Of a DNA stretch of 64,000 bases, positions 7,752 to 17,100 are shown piece after piece. A model generated the notes under the pieces. That model worked only from the letters and a program-made list of their open reading frames with translations. It had not been told where the DNA came from and did not search any database. A program made the translations under genes and the position numbers. The stretch is from Mesorhizobium muleiense (GTDB lineage: Bacteria > Pseudomonadota > Alphaproteobacteria > Rhizobiales > Rhizobiaceae). The stretch spans positions 1-64,000 of the forward strand of contig NZ_FNEE01000016.1 in assembly GCF_900099905.1 (NCBI RefSeq), given 5' to 3'. Position 1 is the first letter of the stretch. Each line of letters opens with the position of its first letter.

Positions 7752-9574
7752 GCGACATCCGTCTTGGTATCGGCAGCCTGCACGCGGCCTATGCCTCCGG
7801 CATGTCGGCCGCTGCCATTATTGAAACCGTGTTTCAGCGCATAGCGAAAGCGGACGATCCCGGCATCTTCATCCATCTGGCGAGCAAGGCGGACCTGTTC
7901 GCCGAAGCCGACGCACTCGGCGGGTTCGATCCCGTGGCAAAGCCGCTCTGGGGCGTGCCGTTCGCGGTCAAGGACAACATCGATGTTGCCGGCATGCCGA
8001 CCACCGCCGGCTGCGCCGAATATGCCTACTTGCCGGCGAAAGACGCCACCGTCGTCGCGCGTCTGAGGGCGGCCGGGGCGCTGGTCGTCGGAAAAACCAA
8101 TCTCGACCAATTCGCCACCGGCCTCGTCGGCGTGCGCACACCTTATCCGGTCCCCCGAAACGCGATCGATCCGAAACTGGTGCCGGGCGGTTCCTCGTGC
8201 GGCTCGGCCGTGGCGACGGCGCACGGCATTGTTTCTTTCGCGCTCGGCACCGATACCGCAGGATCCGGCCGCATTCCCGCCGGCCTCAACAACATCGTCG
8301 GGCTGAAGCCGACCGTCGGCGCGCTGTCGGCCACCGGCGTGGTGCCGGCCTGCCGCACGCTCGACTGCGTCTCCGTCTTCGCGCTCACCGTCGATGACGC
8401 CTACAGCGTCTTCAGGGCGGCGGCGGCCAAAGATGACGTCGATCCTTATTCGCGCGCTATCGCGGCGCCGCCGCTTGGTCCGCGTCCACCCGTGTTGACC
8501 GTCGGGGTTCCCGCAAAAGCGGACCGGAAATTTTTTGGCGACGCGGCCATGCAGGCGGGATTCGAAACGGCGCTGCGGACGCTGGAACAGCTCGGCTGCC
8601 GACTGATCGAAATTCCCTTCGGCGATTTCTACGCTACCGCCAACCTGCTCTACGAAGGCGCCTGGGTAGCGGAGCGCTATGCGGCGATTGCGGATTTCAT
8701 GGACGTGAACGAGACAGCCATGCACCCGGTGACGCGCACAATCATCGGCGGCGCACGAAAACTTTCCGCGGCGGATGCTTTCAAAGGCCTCTATGCGCTG
8801 CAGGCCCACAAGGCCAGGCTCGCGCCTGTCATCGCCTCGGTCGACCTTTTCTGCGTGCCGACGGCGCCGACGCACTATTCGCTGGAAACTGTTTTGGCCG
8901 ATCCGATCGTCACCAACAGCCGGCTCGGCACCTACACCAACTTCGTCAATCTGCTCGACATGTGCGGCATCGCCGTGCCGACCGGCAAGCGCGACGACGA
9001 TCTGCCGATGAGCGTTACCTTGCTTGCCGCTGCCGGCAAGGATGCACTGACGGCGACGCTGGCCAGCGAGTTGCATGCGGCGAGCGGTCTCGGCCTTGGC
9101 GCGACAGGCTGGGCGATGCCTGCCTTCGCCGCCAAAAGCTTCGACCCTACTGACGACCTGATCGAGCTCGTGGTTGTCGGCGCGCATTTGTCGGGAATGC
9201 CACTCAACGGCCAACTCTGTGCGTTGGGCGGGCGATTGAGCAGAGCCGCCAGGACGGTTGCCTCCTACCAGCTTTATGCGCTCGCGGGCCAGTCGGTGCC
9301 GAAGCCGGGGCTCGTGCGTGTTGCCGATGGCAACGGGACGTCGATCGATGTCGAGGTTTGGCGGCTTTCACCAGACGCGTTCGGACGCTTCGTGGCCGCG
9401 ATCCCGCCGCCGCTCGGCATCGGCACGATCGAGCTCGATGACGGGACATCGGCCAAGGGCTTCCTGGTCGAAACCGCCGGGTTGTCACGAGCGATCGACA
9501 TTTCGGCCTATGGCGGTTGGCGCAGCTTCGTTGCTAGGCCGGCGGAGCGAGTGGAAAGCGTTCCGGCCGATTGA
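7748..9574 (+). CDS. atzF: Allophanate hydrolase
   Basis: A 608-residue amidase-signature enzyme that hydrolyses allophanate to CO2 and ammonia, the last step after biuret hydrolysis. The N-terminal amidase domain has the Ser-cisSer-Lys triad: Lys75 (FAVKDNID), Ser149 (GGSSCGS) and Ser173 (GTDTAGSG). The C-terminal part, roughly residues 470-600, is the separate allophanate hydrolase domain (region LIELVVVGAHLSGMPLNGQL onward) that completes decarboxylative hydrolysis in AtzF. The length fits stand-alone AtzF and there is no biotin carboxylase, so this is not a urea amidolyase. It starts in a 4-base overlap with the cupin gene. Confidence 0.93.
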   Translation: MSDIRLGIGSLHAAYASGMSAAAIIETVFQRIAKADDPGIFIHLASKADLFAEADALGGFDPVAKPLWGVPFAVKDNIDVAGMPTTAGCAEYAYLPAKDATVVARLRAAGALVVGKTNLDQFATGLVGVRTPYPVPRNAIDPKLVPGGSSCGSAVATAHGIVSFALGTDTAGSGRIPAGLNNIVGLKPTVGALSATGVVPACRTLDCVSVFALTVDDAYSVFRAAAAKDDVDPYSRAIAAPPLGPRPPVLTVGVPAKADRKFFGDAAMQAGFETALRTLEQLGCRLIEIPFGDFYATANLLYEGAWVAERYAAIADFMDVNETAMHPVTRTIIGGARKLSAADAFKGLYALQAHKARLAPVIASVDLFCVPTAPTHYSLETVLADPIVTNSRLGTYTNFVNLLDMCGIAVPTGKRDDDLPMSVTLLAAAGKDALTATLASELHAASGLGLGATGWAMPAFAAKSFDPTDDLIELVVVGAHLSGMPLNGQLCALGGRLSRAARTVASYQLYALAGQSVPKPGLVRVADGNGTSIDVEVWRLSPDAFGRFVAAIPPPLGIGTIELDDGTSAKGFLVETAGLSRAIDISAYGGWRSFVARPAERVESVPAD

Positions 9575-9729
9575 ACGACCGGCCGTTCGCGCCGGCAGCT
9601 GACCTCAAATCATAGCGGCATGCTCGGCGAGCCAGCACGCCGTAAGCGATCCGTATGTGCGCGTGCTCTAAAATTGCACTGTGATTTGGCAGGCGTCAGC
9701 GCGCGCTTGCGACCGCTGGAGACTTCGCG

Positions 9730-11844
9730 ATGCGAGCAGGCCGTGCAGTTGCCCCAACAGATTCCGTCGGAACTTATCAGGCCCGCCGGACGCTGTCGAA
9801 GGCCGCGGCGATAGTTCTCAGCCTGTTGCCAAGCGGGGCGTTCGCGGGAGATCAGACTCCCGATTGGCGCCTGAACGCTCGAATCGTTGCCGTCGGGCTG
9901 CCCGACGTGGCCGGCGTGCGCGAGGTGGGGCGCTTTCATGTCGGCGGGCCGATACCGGGAAATCCGGAATTTCTTATGGCGACGCGCGAAGGGCGGATGC
10001 TCGATCCGCTCAGGGTTCTCGTCGCCGTGGGCAGCAATTTCGGCGCACCAGCCGACTATCCAGCGCTTGAGGTCGGGGCGATCCTGTCCATCGATCCGCG
10101 CGCCGGCAAGTCTGGTGGCACCATCATCGTTCCGCAAGAGCTCACCGGCAACGGCGGAGATGCGAGGGTGCAACTCTACACGGCGCAGAGCGAACAGTTT
10201 CTCAACCGGCGATACAATGCCGGAGCTCGAACCGCGCGCCTCGCAGCCGCATCCGGACCGCGATACATTTCGATCAACAACGCCTTCGGAAGACCCTGGA
10301 TCGCCAACGCGCCGAACGGATTGGCTGGCGAGGGCAGCGTCACCGTCGTCGACCCCGACGGTGCGCCGCTCGCCAACGCGCCAAGCCGCGAGGCCGGCGG
10401 CGTGTTCGCCGGCCGGCATACCGATCGCGAGCAGGCGCCGAAAGCACAGCCCAGCGGCTGGCTTGGCAAGCTGCTGAATTACCAGGCAAGCGGCCAGCTG
10501 ACATCGGGCGGAATGCAGACGGGCGCGCTCGGAACGGCGTTTCTCGGTCCCTCGCCCGACGGCAGCGGCTTTGCCGTGTTCGCCGCGGTCACCGCGGATG
10601 GCGGCGTGGTTCAAATCCACGTCCAGGATGGTGTCGACGGCTTGGCCGGGCCGGGCACGGTAAGCACCGGCCTGGGCATCGGCGACGATCCCGGCGTCGT
10701 CGGCATCGCCTTCAAGTGGAACCCGGACCGCGCTCTCTACATCGCCGATCCGGGCCGTGACCGGCTGGTGCTGCTTGACCTGGAGGACGACCGGCGGCAT
10801 TTCACCGTCGCCAGGGCCCGCACGATCTTGCTGCCGGAATTCGACCGCCCGGTCGACGTCGCCGCCGCCATTCCCGAAATCGCCAATCCGCAGTTTTCGA
10901 GCCATACGACACTCGCCGGCGGGTCCGATCTGTTTGTCGCCAACCGCGGCGACGGTTCACTGCTGCGCGTGAGCCAGGACGGCCGGCTTCTCGCACGCGC
11001 GACGATCGAGGTTCCAGGGCTCGGCCCTTTGGGAGCCGATCGCCTTCGCGCGATCGCGACGTCGGCGGACGCACAGCATATCTGGATAACGATTGGCGGC
11101 GAGGTTCCGGGATTTCCGGGCCACGAAGGGGCGCTCGTCGAGGTTGGGGCCTTCGACGAGCACGGCGCGGCGGCAGCGACGCAGGAGACGCAGAGCGCTG
11201 CCGCCGACGCCAATCTTGCGGCGCGCGGAAAACAGGTGTTCCAGACCGACTACACGCCGCGCATGGGCCTCGGCCCATTGTTCAACGCAACGTCCTGCGT
11301 GGCCTGCCACCCCGGTCCCGGCGGCGCAAGCACCGACGAAAGCCATTTTGCGCGCAGGGTAGCCCATATGGATCCGGGGTCCGGACGCACGGTGCCGATC
11401 GACCATCCCAACAGTCCGGTCGCCAGGCGCTATACACTCGGCGGGGGCGCCGGCAACGCGACCGTCCCGGCGGCGATGCCGCGCCAGGCCAACGTGATTT
11501 CGCTGCGCATGCCGCTCGCTCTCTACGGTATCGCTGGGATTGACGAGATACCCGACAGCGTCATCGAAGCGCAGGCGGTCAGCAAGGGCGCCGGCATCAA
11601 GGGCCGCGCCCATCATGTCGTCGATGGCCAGGGCGCGTCGCGGGTCGGCCGATACGGTTGGAAGGCTGACATGGCCACCCTCGAAGACATGGTGGCGAAC
11701 GCGTTCGCAAACGAACTCGGCGTCACCGGCGCGAGCGTCGGCCGCGAGGCGAGCGCGCAGCCGATCGAAGACAATTCCGCACAGATCGAGGCGGTCGCCT
11801 CCTATCTGCGAGCGCTGCGCCCGCCCGATGGGGCAAAGCCATGA
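9730..11844 (+). CDS. Secreted propeller protein with N-half of DUF1111 dihaem oxidoreductase
   Basis: A 704-residue exported protein. A basic N-terminus and hydrophobic core give a signal peptide ending at AFA near residue 39. Residues about 45-500 read as repeated beta-propeller blades. From about 505 the sequence is the first half of a DUF1111 di-haem 'thiol oxidoreductase': GLGPLFNATSCVACH with the haem motif C523-x-x-C526-H527, then RYGWKADMATLEDMVANAF and a helical end VASYLRALRPP. In the usual family a second CxxCH domain follows directly. Here the protein stops, and that second domain is on the C-terminus of the overlapping next gene. SD GGAG lies 8 bases before the start. Confidence 0.82.
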   Translation: MRAGRAVAPTDSVGTYQARRTLSKAAAIVLSLLPSGAFAGDQTPDWRLNARIVAVGLPDVAGVREVGRFHVGGPIPGNPEFLMATREGRMLDPLRVLVAVGSNFGAPADYPALEVGAILSIDPRAGKSGGTIIVPQELTGNGGDARVQLYTAQSEQFLNRRYNAGARTARLAAASGPRYISINNAFGRPWIANAPNGLAGEGSVTVVDPDGAPLANAPSREAGGVFAGRHTDREQAPKAQPSGWLGKLLNYQASGQLTSGGMQTGALGTAFLGPSPDGSGFAVFAAVTADGGVVQIHVQDGVDGLAGPGTVSTGLGIGDDPGVVGIAFKWNPDRALYIADPGRDRLVLLDLEDDRRHFTVARARTILLPEFDRPVDVAAAIPEIANPQFSSHTTLAGGSDLFVANRGDGSLLRVSQDGRLLARATIEVPGLGPLGADRLRAIATSADAQHIWITIGGEVPGFPGHEGALVEVGAFDEHGAAAATQETQSAAADANLAARGKQVFQTDYTPRMGLGPLFNATSCVACHPGPGGASTDESHFARRVAHMDPGSGRTVPIDHPNSPVARRYTLGGGAGNATVPAAMPRQANVISLRMPLALYGIAGIDEIPDSVIEAQAVSKGAGIKGRAHHVVDGQGASRVGRYGWKADMATLEDMVANAFANELGVTGASVGREASAQPIEDNSAQIEAVASYLRALRPPDGAKP

Positions 11845-13271
11845 GCCTCGCCCTGACGCTCTCCCATGCTCCGGAAAAAATGCGCCCGGTCCTGCCTGGC
11901 GTCATCGTTGCTGCGGCACTCGCCCTTGCGGCCGGCTGGATCGCCGGCGGACTGGGCGAGCCGCTGTCGCGCAACCCGGTCCTGGTCGCCATGATCTTCG
12001 GGCTGCTGATCGGCAGCAGCTTCGCCTGTCCGGACGCCTTGCGCCCGGGGCTCGACTTCACCAAGCGCTATCTGTTGCGGCTCGCCGTGGTGCTGGTCGG
12101 CTTCCGTATCACGACGCGGCTGTTCCTGGATCTGGGGTTCATGCCGCTCGCAGTGGCGGCCATCGAGCTGATCCTGGTGCTGACGCTGCTCTACGCCATC
12201 GCGCGCAAGCTGTTCAGGCTCGACGCCGAAATCGCGCTGCTGGTCGCGGTCGGCAGCGCCGTCTGCGGCGCCGCGGCGATCCTCTCGATGGCCGCGCTTA
12301 TGCGGGCGCGCGACCAGAGCGCCGGCATCGCCATCGCCTTGATCACGCTGAGCGGCACCGTGGCGTTGCTCGCCTATCCGGTCATGTTCCTGGGCGGGTG
12401 GCTGCAGCATCTCGACGACCGCCTCTATGGCGTGTTCGTCGGGGCGAGCATTTTCGAGCTGGCGCAGGTCTATGGCGCCTCCTTCGCCATTTCCGACGAC
12501 GCGCTGAACACCGCAACGCTGGTCAAGCTCAGCAAAGTGCTGATGCTCGTCCCGCTTCTGCTGGCCGCCAGCCTGGTGTTTCGCAGCCGCAACAAGGTGC
12601 AAGAGGCCGCGCCGATCCCGTTCCCGTGGTTCATCGTCGCGTTCATCGGCGTGGTGATGCTCAATTCGGAGATCACCCTCAACCCGCAACTGCGCCGCGC
12701 CATCCTCGATGTCGACCAGTTCCTGTTCCTGATGGTGATGATCGCGCTCGGCATCACCACCCGGGTCGGACGGCTCGGAGAGGCCGGCGGCGCCTGGCGC
12801 CTGATCGGCATCGGTTTCGTCGGGGTGGCTCTGTCGGCGGCCCTGGCCTATGCTGCGCTGATCCCATTCTCGGCGACCTTCCGGGCCGCATCGCCCTCAT
12901 CGAGCCAAGGCGCGATGCTTGGCAGCCATGGCGGACGGCTTTTCGCCTCGATCGGCTGCGCCAAATGCCATGTGCCGGCGCTGGAGGGCAGCAACGGCGA
13001 AGTTGAGCTGTACTCCGACCTTTTGCTGCACGACATGGGGCCGGCGCTCGACGACAAGATCGTCCAGGGCGATGCCATCGGCGCCGAATGGCGGACCGCA
13101 CCGCTCGTCGGCATCCGCCTGCGCCACCGTTACCTGCACGACGGCCGTGCGACAACACTGCGCGATGCCGTCTTCGCCCATGGCGGCACGGCGCAGATCG
13201 TGCGCGACCGCTTCTTCGACCTGGACGAGACAGACCGCCAGGCGCTCCTCGATTTCGTGGCGAAGCTATGA
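11841..13271 (+). CDS. Sulfate-exporter-type permease fused to C-half of DUF1111 cytochrome
   Basis: A 476-residue fusion. Residues 1 to about 345 are a YeiH/PSE-family (PF03601) putative sulfate exporter with about eleven membrane segments by eye. After a Ser-rich linker (345-362) comes GGRLFASIGCAKCHVPAL with haem motif C373-x-x-C376-H377, then DLLLHDMGPAL, EWRTAPLVGI, YLHDGRATTL and a terminal LDFVAKL. These are the exact landmarks of the second haem half of DUF1111 proteins, missing from the upstream gene. An odd helix count would put this domain in the periplasm, where c-type haem is attached. The start overlaps the upstream stop (ATGA), suggesting paired synthesis. Confidence 0.85.
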   Translation: MSLALTLSHAPEKMRPVLPGVIVAAALALAAGWIAGGLGEPLSRNPVLVAMIFGLLIGSSFACPDALRPGLDFTKRYLLRLAVVLVGFRITTRLFLDLGFMPLAVAAIELILVLTLLYAIARKLFRLDAEIALLVAVGSAVCGAAAILSMAALMRARDQSAGIAIALITLSGTVALLAYPVMFLGGWLQHLDDRLYGVFVGASIFELAQVYGASFAISDDALNTATLVKLSKVLMLVPLLLAASLVFRSRNKVQEAAPIPFPWFIVAFIGVVMLNSEITLNPQLRRAILDVDQFLFLMVMIALGITTRVGRLGEAGGAWRLIGIGFVGVALSAALAYAALIPFSATFRAASPSSSQGAMLGSHGGRLFASIGCAKCHVPALEGSNGEVELYSDLLLHDMGPALDDKIVQGDAIGAEWRTAPLVGIRLRHRYLHDGRATTLRDAVFAHGGTAQIVRDRFFDLDETDRQALLDFVAKL

Positions 13272-13316
13272 TGCGGCTTCGTCACGCCACCACCGTTTTT
13301 GATCGGCCGAACCGCC

Positions 13317-14024
13317 ATGTATGAAGCCGTCATCGCAGAGCTGAACCATCTCGACGGACCCGACCTGCTGGCGCCGCTTGTCAGCGACGTGTTTTGCGGA
13401 AACATAGCGCTCGTGTCCTCGTTTGGCGCGGAATCCGCGGTGCTGCTGCACATTGCGGCCTCGATCGACCGTTCGCTCCCCGTTATCACGCTCGACACCG
13501 GAAAGCTGTTTTCGGAAACGATCGCCTATCGCGCGCAGCTGACGGCTCTGCTCGGCCTCACCGATCTGCGCGTCGTCAGGCCTCAAACGGATGTCTTGCG
13601 GGCGCTCGACGTCGCTGGATCGCTGCACCGCCGCGATCCTGACCGGTGCTGCCAGATCCGCAAGGTTCTGCCGCTCGAAAATACGCTGACTGGCTTCAAG
13701 GCCTGGATTTCCGGTCGCAAGCGATATCATGGCGGGCTTCGCGCGGATGTTCCGACGCTCGAGGAAACTGACGGACGCCTGAAGGTCGATCCGCTTGCCC
13801 GCTTCACCCGCCAACAGATCGAGGCCTATCTCGATCGCTATAATCTTCCCCGGCATCCGCTCCTCGAAAAAGGCTACCTCTCGATCGGCTGCGCGCCGTG
13901 CACGGTCGCGTGCGGCAGCGCGGACAATCCGCGCGCGGGCCGCTGGAGCGGACTGTCGAAGATGGAGTGCGGGATTCACCGGTCGCCCATTGCCGCTCGC
14001 AATTCGGCCGCGTCTGCTGCCTGA
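13317..14024 (+). CDS. cysH: Phosphosulfate reductase, APS-reductase type
   Basis: A 235-residue assimilatory reductase giving sulfite from adenylylsulfate. It has the PP-loop SSFGAESAVLLH, the DTGKLFSET motif and RKRYHGGLRAD. Cys111-Cys112 (DRCCQIRKV) and Cys192/Cys195 (GCAPC) are the four [4Fe-4S] ligands that mark the APS-using, iron-sulfur form. The catalytic Cys218 is in KMECGIH. There is no good SD. I chose the ATG at 13317; a TTG at 13299 is an alternative. It follows the exporter/cytochrome gene by 45 bases on the same strand, linking that pair to sulfur metabolism. No other assimilation genes are adjacent. Confidence 0.9.
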   Translation: MYEAVIAELNHLDGPDLLAPLVSDVFCGNIALVSSFGAESAVLLHIAASIDRSLPVITLDTGKLFSETIAYRAQLTALLGLTDLRVVRPQTDVLRALDVAGSLHRRDPDRCCQIRKVLPLENTLTGFKAWISGRKRYHGGLRADVPTLEETDGRLKVDPLARFTRQQIEAYLDRYNLPRHPLLEKGYLSIGCAPCTVACGSADNPRAGRWSGLSKMECGIHRSPIAARNSAASAA

Positions 14025-14195
14025 TTTCGCGGTCGCGCAGGCATCCAGTCGACGCTTGCAACAGGCCGTTGCCGCTTCATCTCCGAAGCCCCTACGAATT
14101 GTCGCACGATTGCGCTACCCTAAGGTCAATCTGGGCGGCGGGACGGTCATCACGGCACGACCCGACGCTCGATGATTGGTCGAGCGGGAGCCCCG

Positions 14196-17100
14196 ATGAC
14201 CGCCCTGGACGCCATTGACGCCGATGCGAGGCGCCCGCTCTCGGGCACAGGCCGGATCGCCAAGCTGGCGGCGCCGCGCAGCGCCAGGATATTGAGGCGG
14301 AACCGCGTTCTCGAAGCGATCGGTCAAAAATCGCGTTCGAGCGTATGCTGGGTGGCCGCGCCGGCCGGCTACGGCAAGACGACGGCGGTCATCGACTACC
14401 TCGAAAGCGTCGCGGCACCGCATGTGTGGTTCCGCATCGACGAGGGCGACCAGGATATCGCGCGCTTCTTTCAATATCTGGCGCAGTCACTCGCCTCACC
14501 CGCGGTTGGAAACATGCCGGTGTTCGGCGTCGAGTATGCCGAGCAGCCGAAGGAATTCGCCAGGCGCTTCTTCAGAGCCTATTTCGCGCGGTTGAAGCCC
14601 GGCACCATTCTGGTCCTCGACGATTTGCAGGACGCCGACACGCCCGAATTCCGGGCGGTGCTTTCGGTGATGTTCCGTGAACTTCCTGACACGGTCCGCT
14701 GCATCTGCGTCTCGCGCACGCTGCCCCACAACGAACTGGGCGACCTCGTCCTCAAGGGCCAAGTGGCCGTCGTCGACAGGTGGGCGCTCGAATTCTCAAC
14801 ATCGGAAGCACGCGATTTCGTCAAGCTGCGGTCGACGAACGGCGCCGTTCCAGTCGATGTCGAAGCGGCGCGCGGCTGGGCGATCGGGCTGGTTCTCCTC
14901 GCCGATCACGGCTCGGCGGTCGGCCCTGACGACACGACCGGGACAGCACCCGGCGGGCAGAATGCCCTGTCGGACGTTCTCGGCCGCCATTTCTTCCTTT
15001 CCCTTCCCGCCGCCGACCAGGACATGCTGCTGAAACTCAATCTGCTGCCCGAAATCAGCGCCGAACTGGCGGACGTGATGATCGGGTCGAGCGAAGCGGG
15101 CAAGCTGCTCGACAGGCTCTACAGGCGGCAGTTGCTGGTCACGCGAACGGAAAACAGCCGCGACGTTTTCCACCTGCACGACCTCTTGCGGGACTTCCTC
15201 GACCGACGCTTCGCACAGCGTGTGACGGCAGAAGAGCAGAAGTCGCTCAAACAAAGGGCGGCAAAGGTGCTCGCCGACGCCGGCCGATATGACGAAGCCA
15301 TACACCTCGCCTTGCAGGCAGAGGACTGGGACCAGGCGAGCGGGCTCATGCTGAGCCGGGCGGAGACCGTTTTGGCGCAGGGACATCGAACGACCTTCAT
15401 CGAATGGGTCGGCCGGTTGCCGGAAGCGTTCATGAACGGCTGGCATTTCTATTGGCTGGGCGTGGCCCACATGCCGAACGACGCCGCGGCAGAGCACTGG
15501 CTGTCGAAGGCATGGCATACCTTTGGCGAGGCCGACGATCAGCGCGGGCTTTGTCTTACGGTGTCGCGCGCGGTTCTGGTCAAAACGGACAGTTGGCGCA
15601 CCTATGAGGGTCTTTCGGCCTGGACCCGCCGGGCGTTCGAAATCATCGAGCGCGGCCTGCCGGAACTGCCTTCCGAGGAAGCGATGCTGGTGCGCATCGG
15701 CATGGTGCGGGCGCTAAACTTCGGCGACGACTACTACCGCAACAGCCCGGCCGGGCAAGCGCTGGAAACCGAACTGCTGGAGCGGCTGACCCGGAATCCC
15801 GAGCACGACCCAAGCGGCTTACGGCTGCTTGCCAGCGAAACGCTGATCGAGCATTCGGTATCGGTCATGCGGGCCGATCTGTTCACCAAGGCCGTCGACA
15901 GCGTTGTCGAGGATTTGAGCGACAAGGAGGTGCTGCCTTGGGTGCTCGGCATGTGGCTGGTCGAGTTTGGCGCCAAGAGCGGCCGTTACTTCCCGTATAA
16001 GAGACGGGGTTTTCCCTACCCGTCGGCCGAAGCGGCGTTGCGGGAGGCGATCGCGATTGGCGAGCGCGAGTCGCTCAAGGGTGTGGAGTTCGGTGGCCTG
16101 TATCATCTTCAGATGCAGATGAAGTTCCGCAACGACTTTGCCGAGCTAGACCAGGTGGTCGAGCGCCTGGCCGAGATCGCCGACAGCCGTTTCAGCACAC
16201 AGGTCGCCATCGTCGCCAATTGCTATGCCGCGCTTCATGCCAGGCAAGGCGATTTCGCGGCCGCCTATGAGGATTGCGAGCGCTTCATGGCGGCGAGCGA
16301 GGCCGCCAACGAGCCGATGGTCGAGCGCTGGGCGCACTGCATCACGAAGTTCCAGGTGCTTCTCGCCGACAGGAAGCCACGCGAAGCCGCAGCGCTACTC
16401 AGCGACCTGCTGCCGCGGCTGGATGGCGGCGCCCGCAAGCGAACCGAAATATGCATTCTCGCAGCGGCCGCGCTGGAGAGCCTGTGCGACCAGGGTCCAC
16501 GCTACGGCAATCAGCTGAAGGTCTTCATGGAGGCGCTGCGCGACGTCAGCTGGCCAATGGTGCTCCTCAACGTTCCGGAATTGCTCGCCGAACTGCTTGG
16601 CGATGCGCTTGAGCGCGGCATCGAGCCCAAGCTTTGCTGGTCGCTTATCCGGGAACGCCGATTGGACGCGCCGCAACGGCGGCCCGCGGCCTGGCCATGG
16701 CCGCTCAAGGTCCACGTCCTCGGAGGCTTTCGGCTCGAACTCGATGGAAACCCTCTTAATCTCGGCGCCAAGCCACCGACGAAGGCTCTCGACATCCTGC
16801 GGGTACTGGCGATCTCGAAAGAGAACACCTGCTCGCTGGAGACCGTTCAGGACTGGCTGTGGCCCGACCTCGACGGCGACCAGGCGCGGGCGGCATGCGA
16901 GCAGGCGCTGCATCGGCTGCGCAAGCTGCTCGGGCGGACCGACCTCATCGTTCAGCGCGAAGGCAAGCTTCGCCTCGCGTCGGACAAGGTCTGGGTCGAC
17001 CTCGCCGACTGGGATGCACGGCTCAAATCCGTGACGACAGCCAATGGCGAGGCGGCCGGGCTGCGACCGGAAGCGGAAGCGCTCTTCCTCGCATTCCCCG

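Noticed and set aside
7628..9214. A 528-codon open frame opposite atzF
   Set aside because: A shadow of the high GC third positions of atzF; no start signal or motifs.
9581..9597. CCGGC/GCCGG hairpin after atzF as a terminator
   Set aside because: The stem is only 5 bp and no T-run follows, so it cannot be told from chance in GC-rich DNA.
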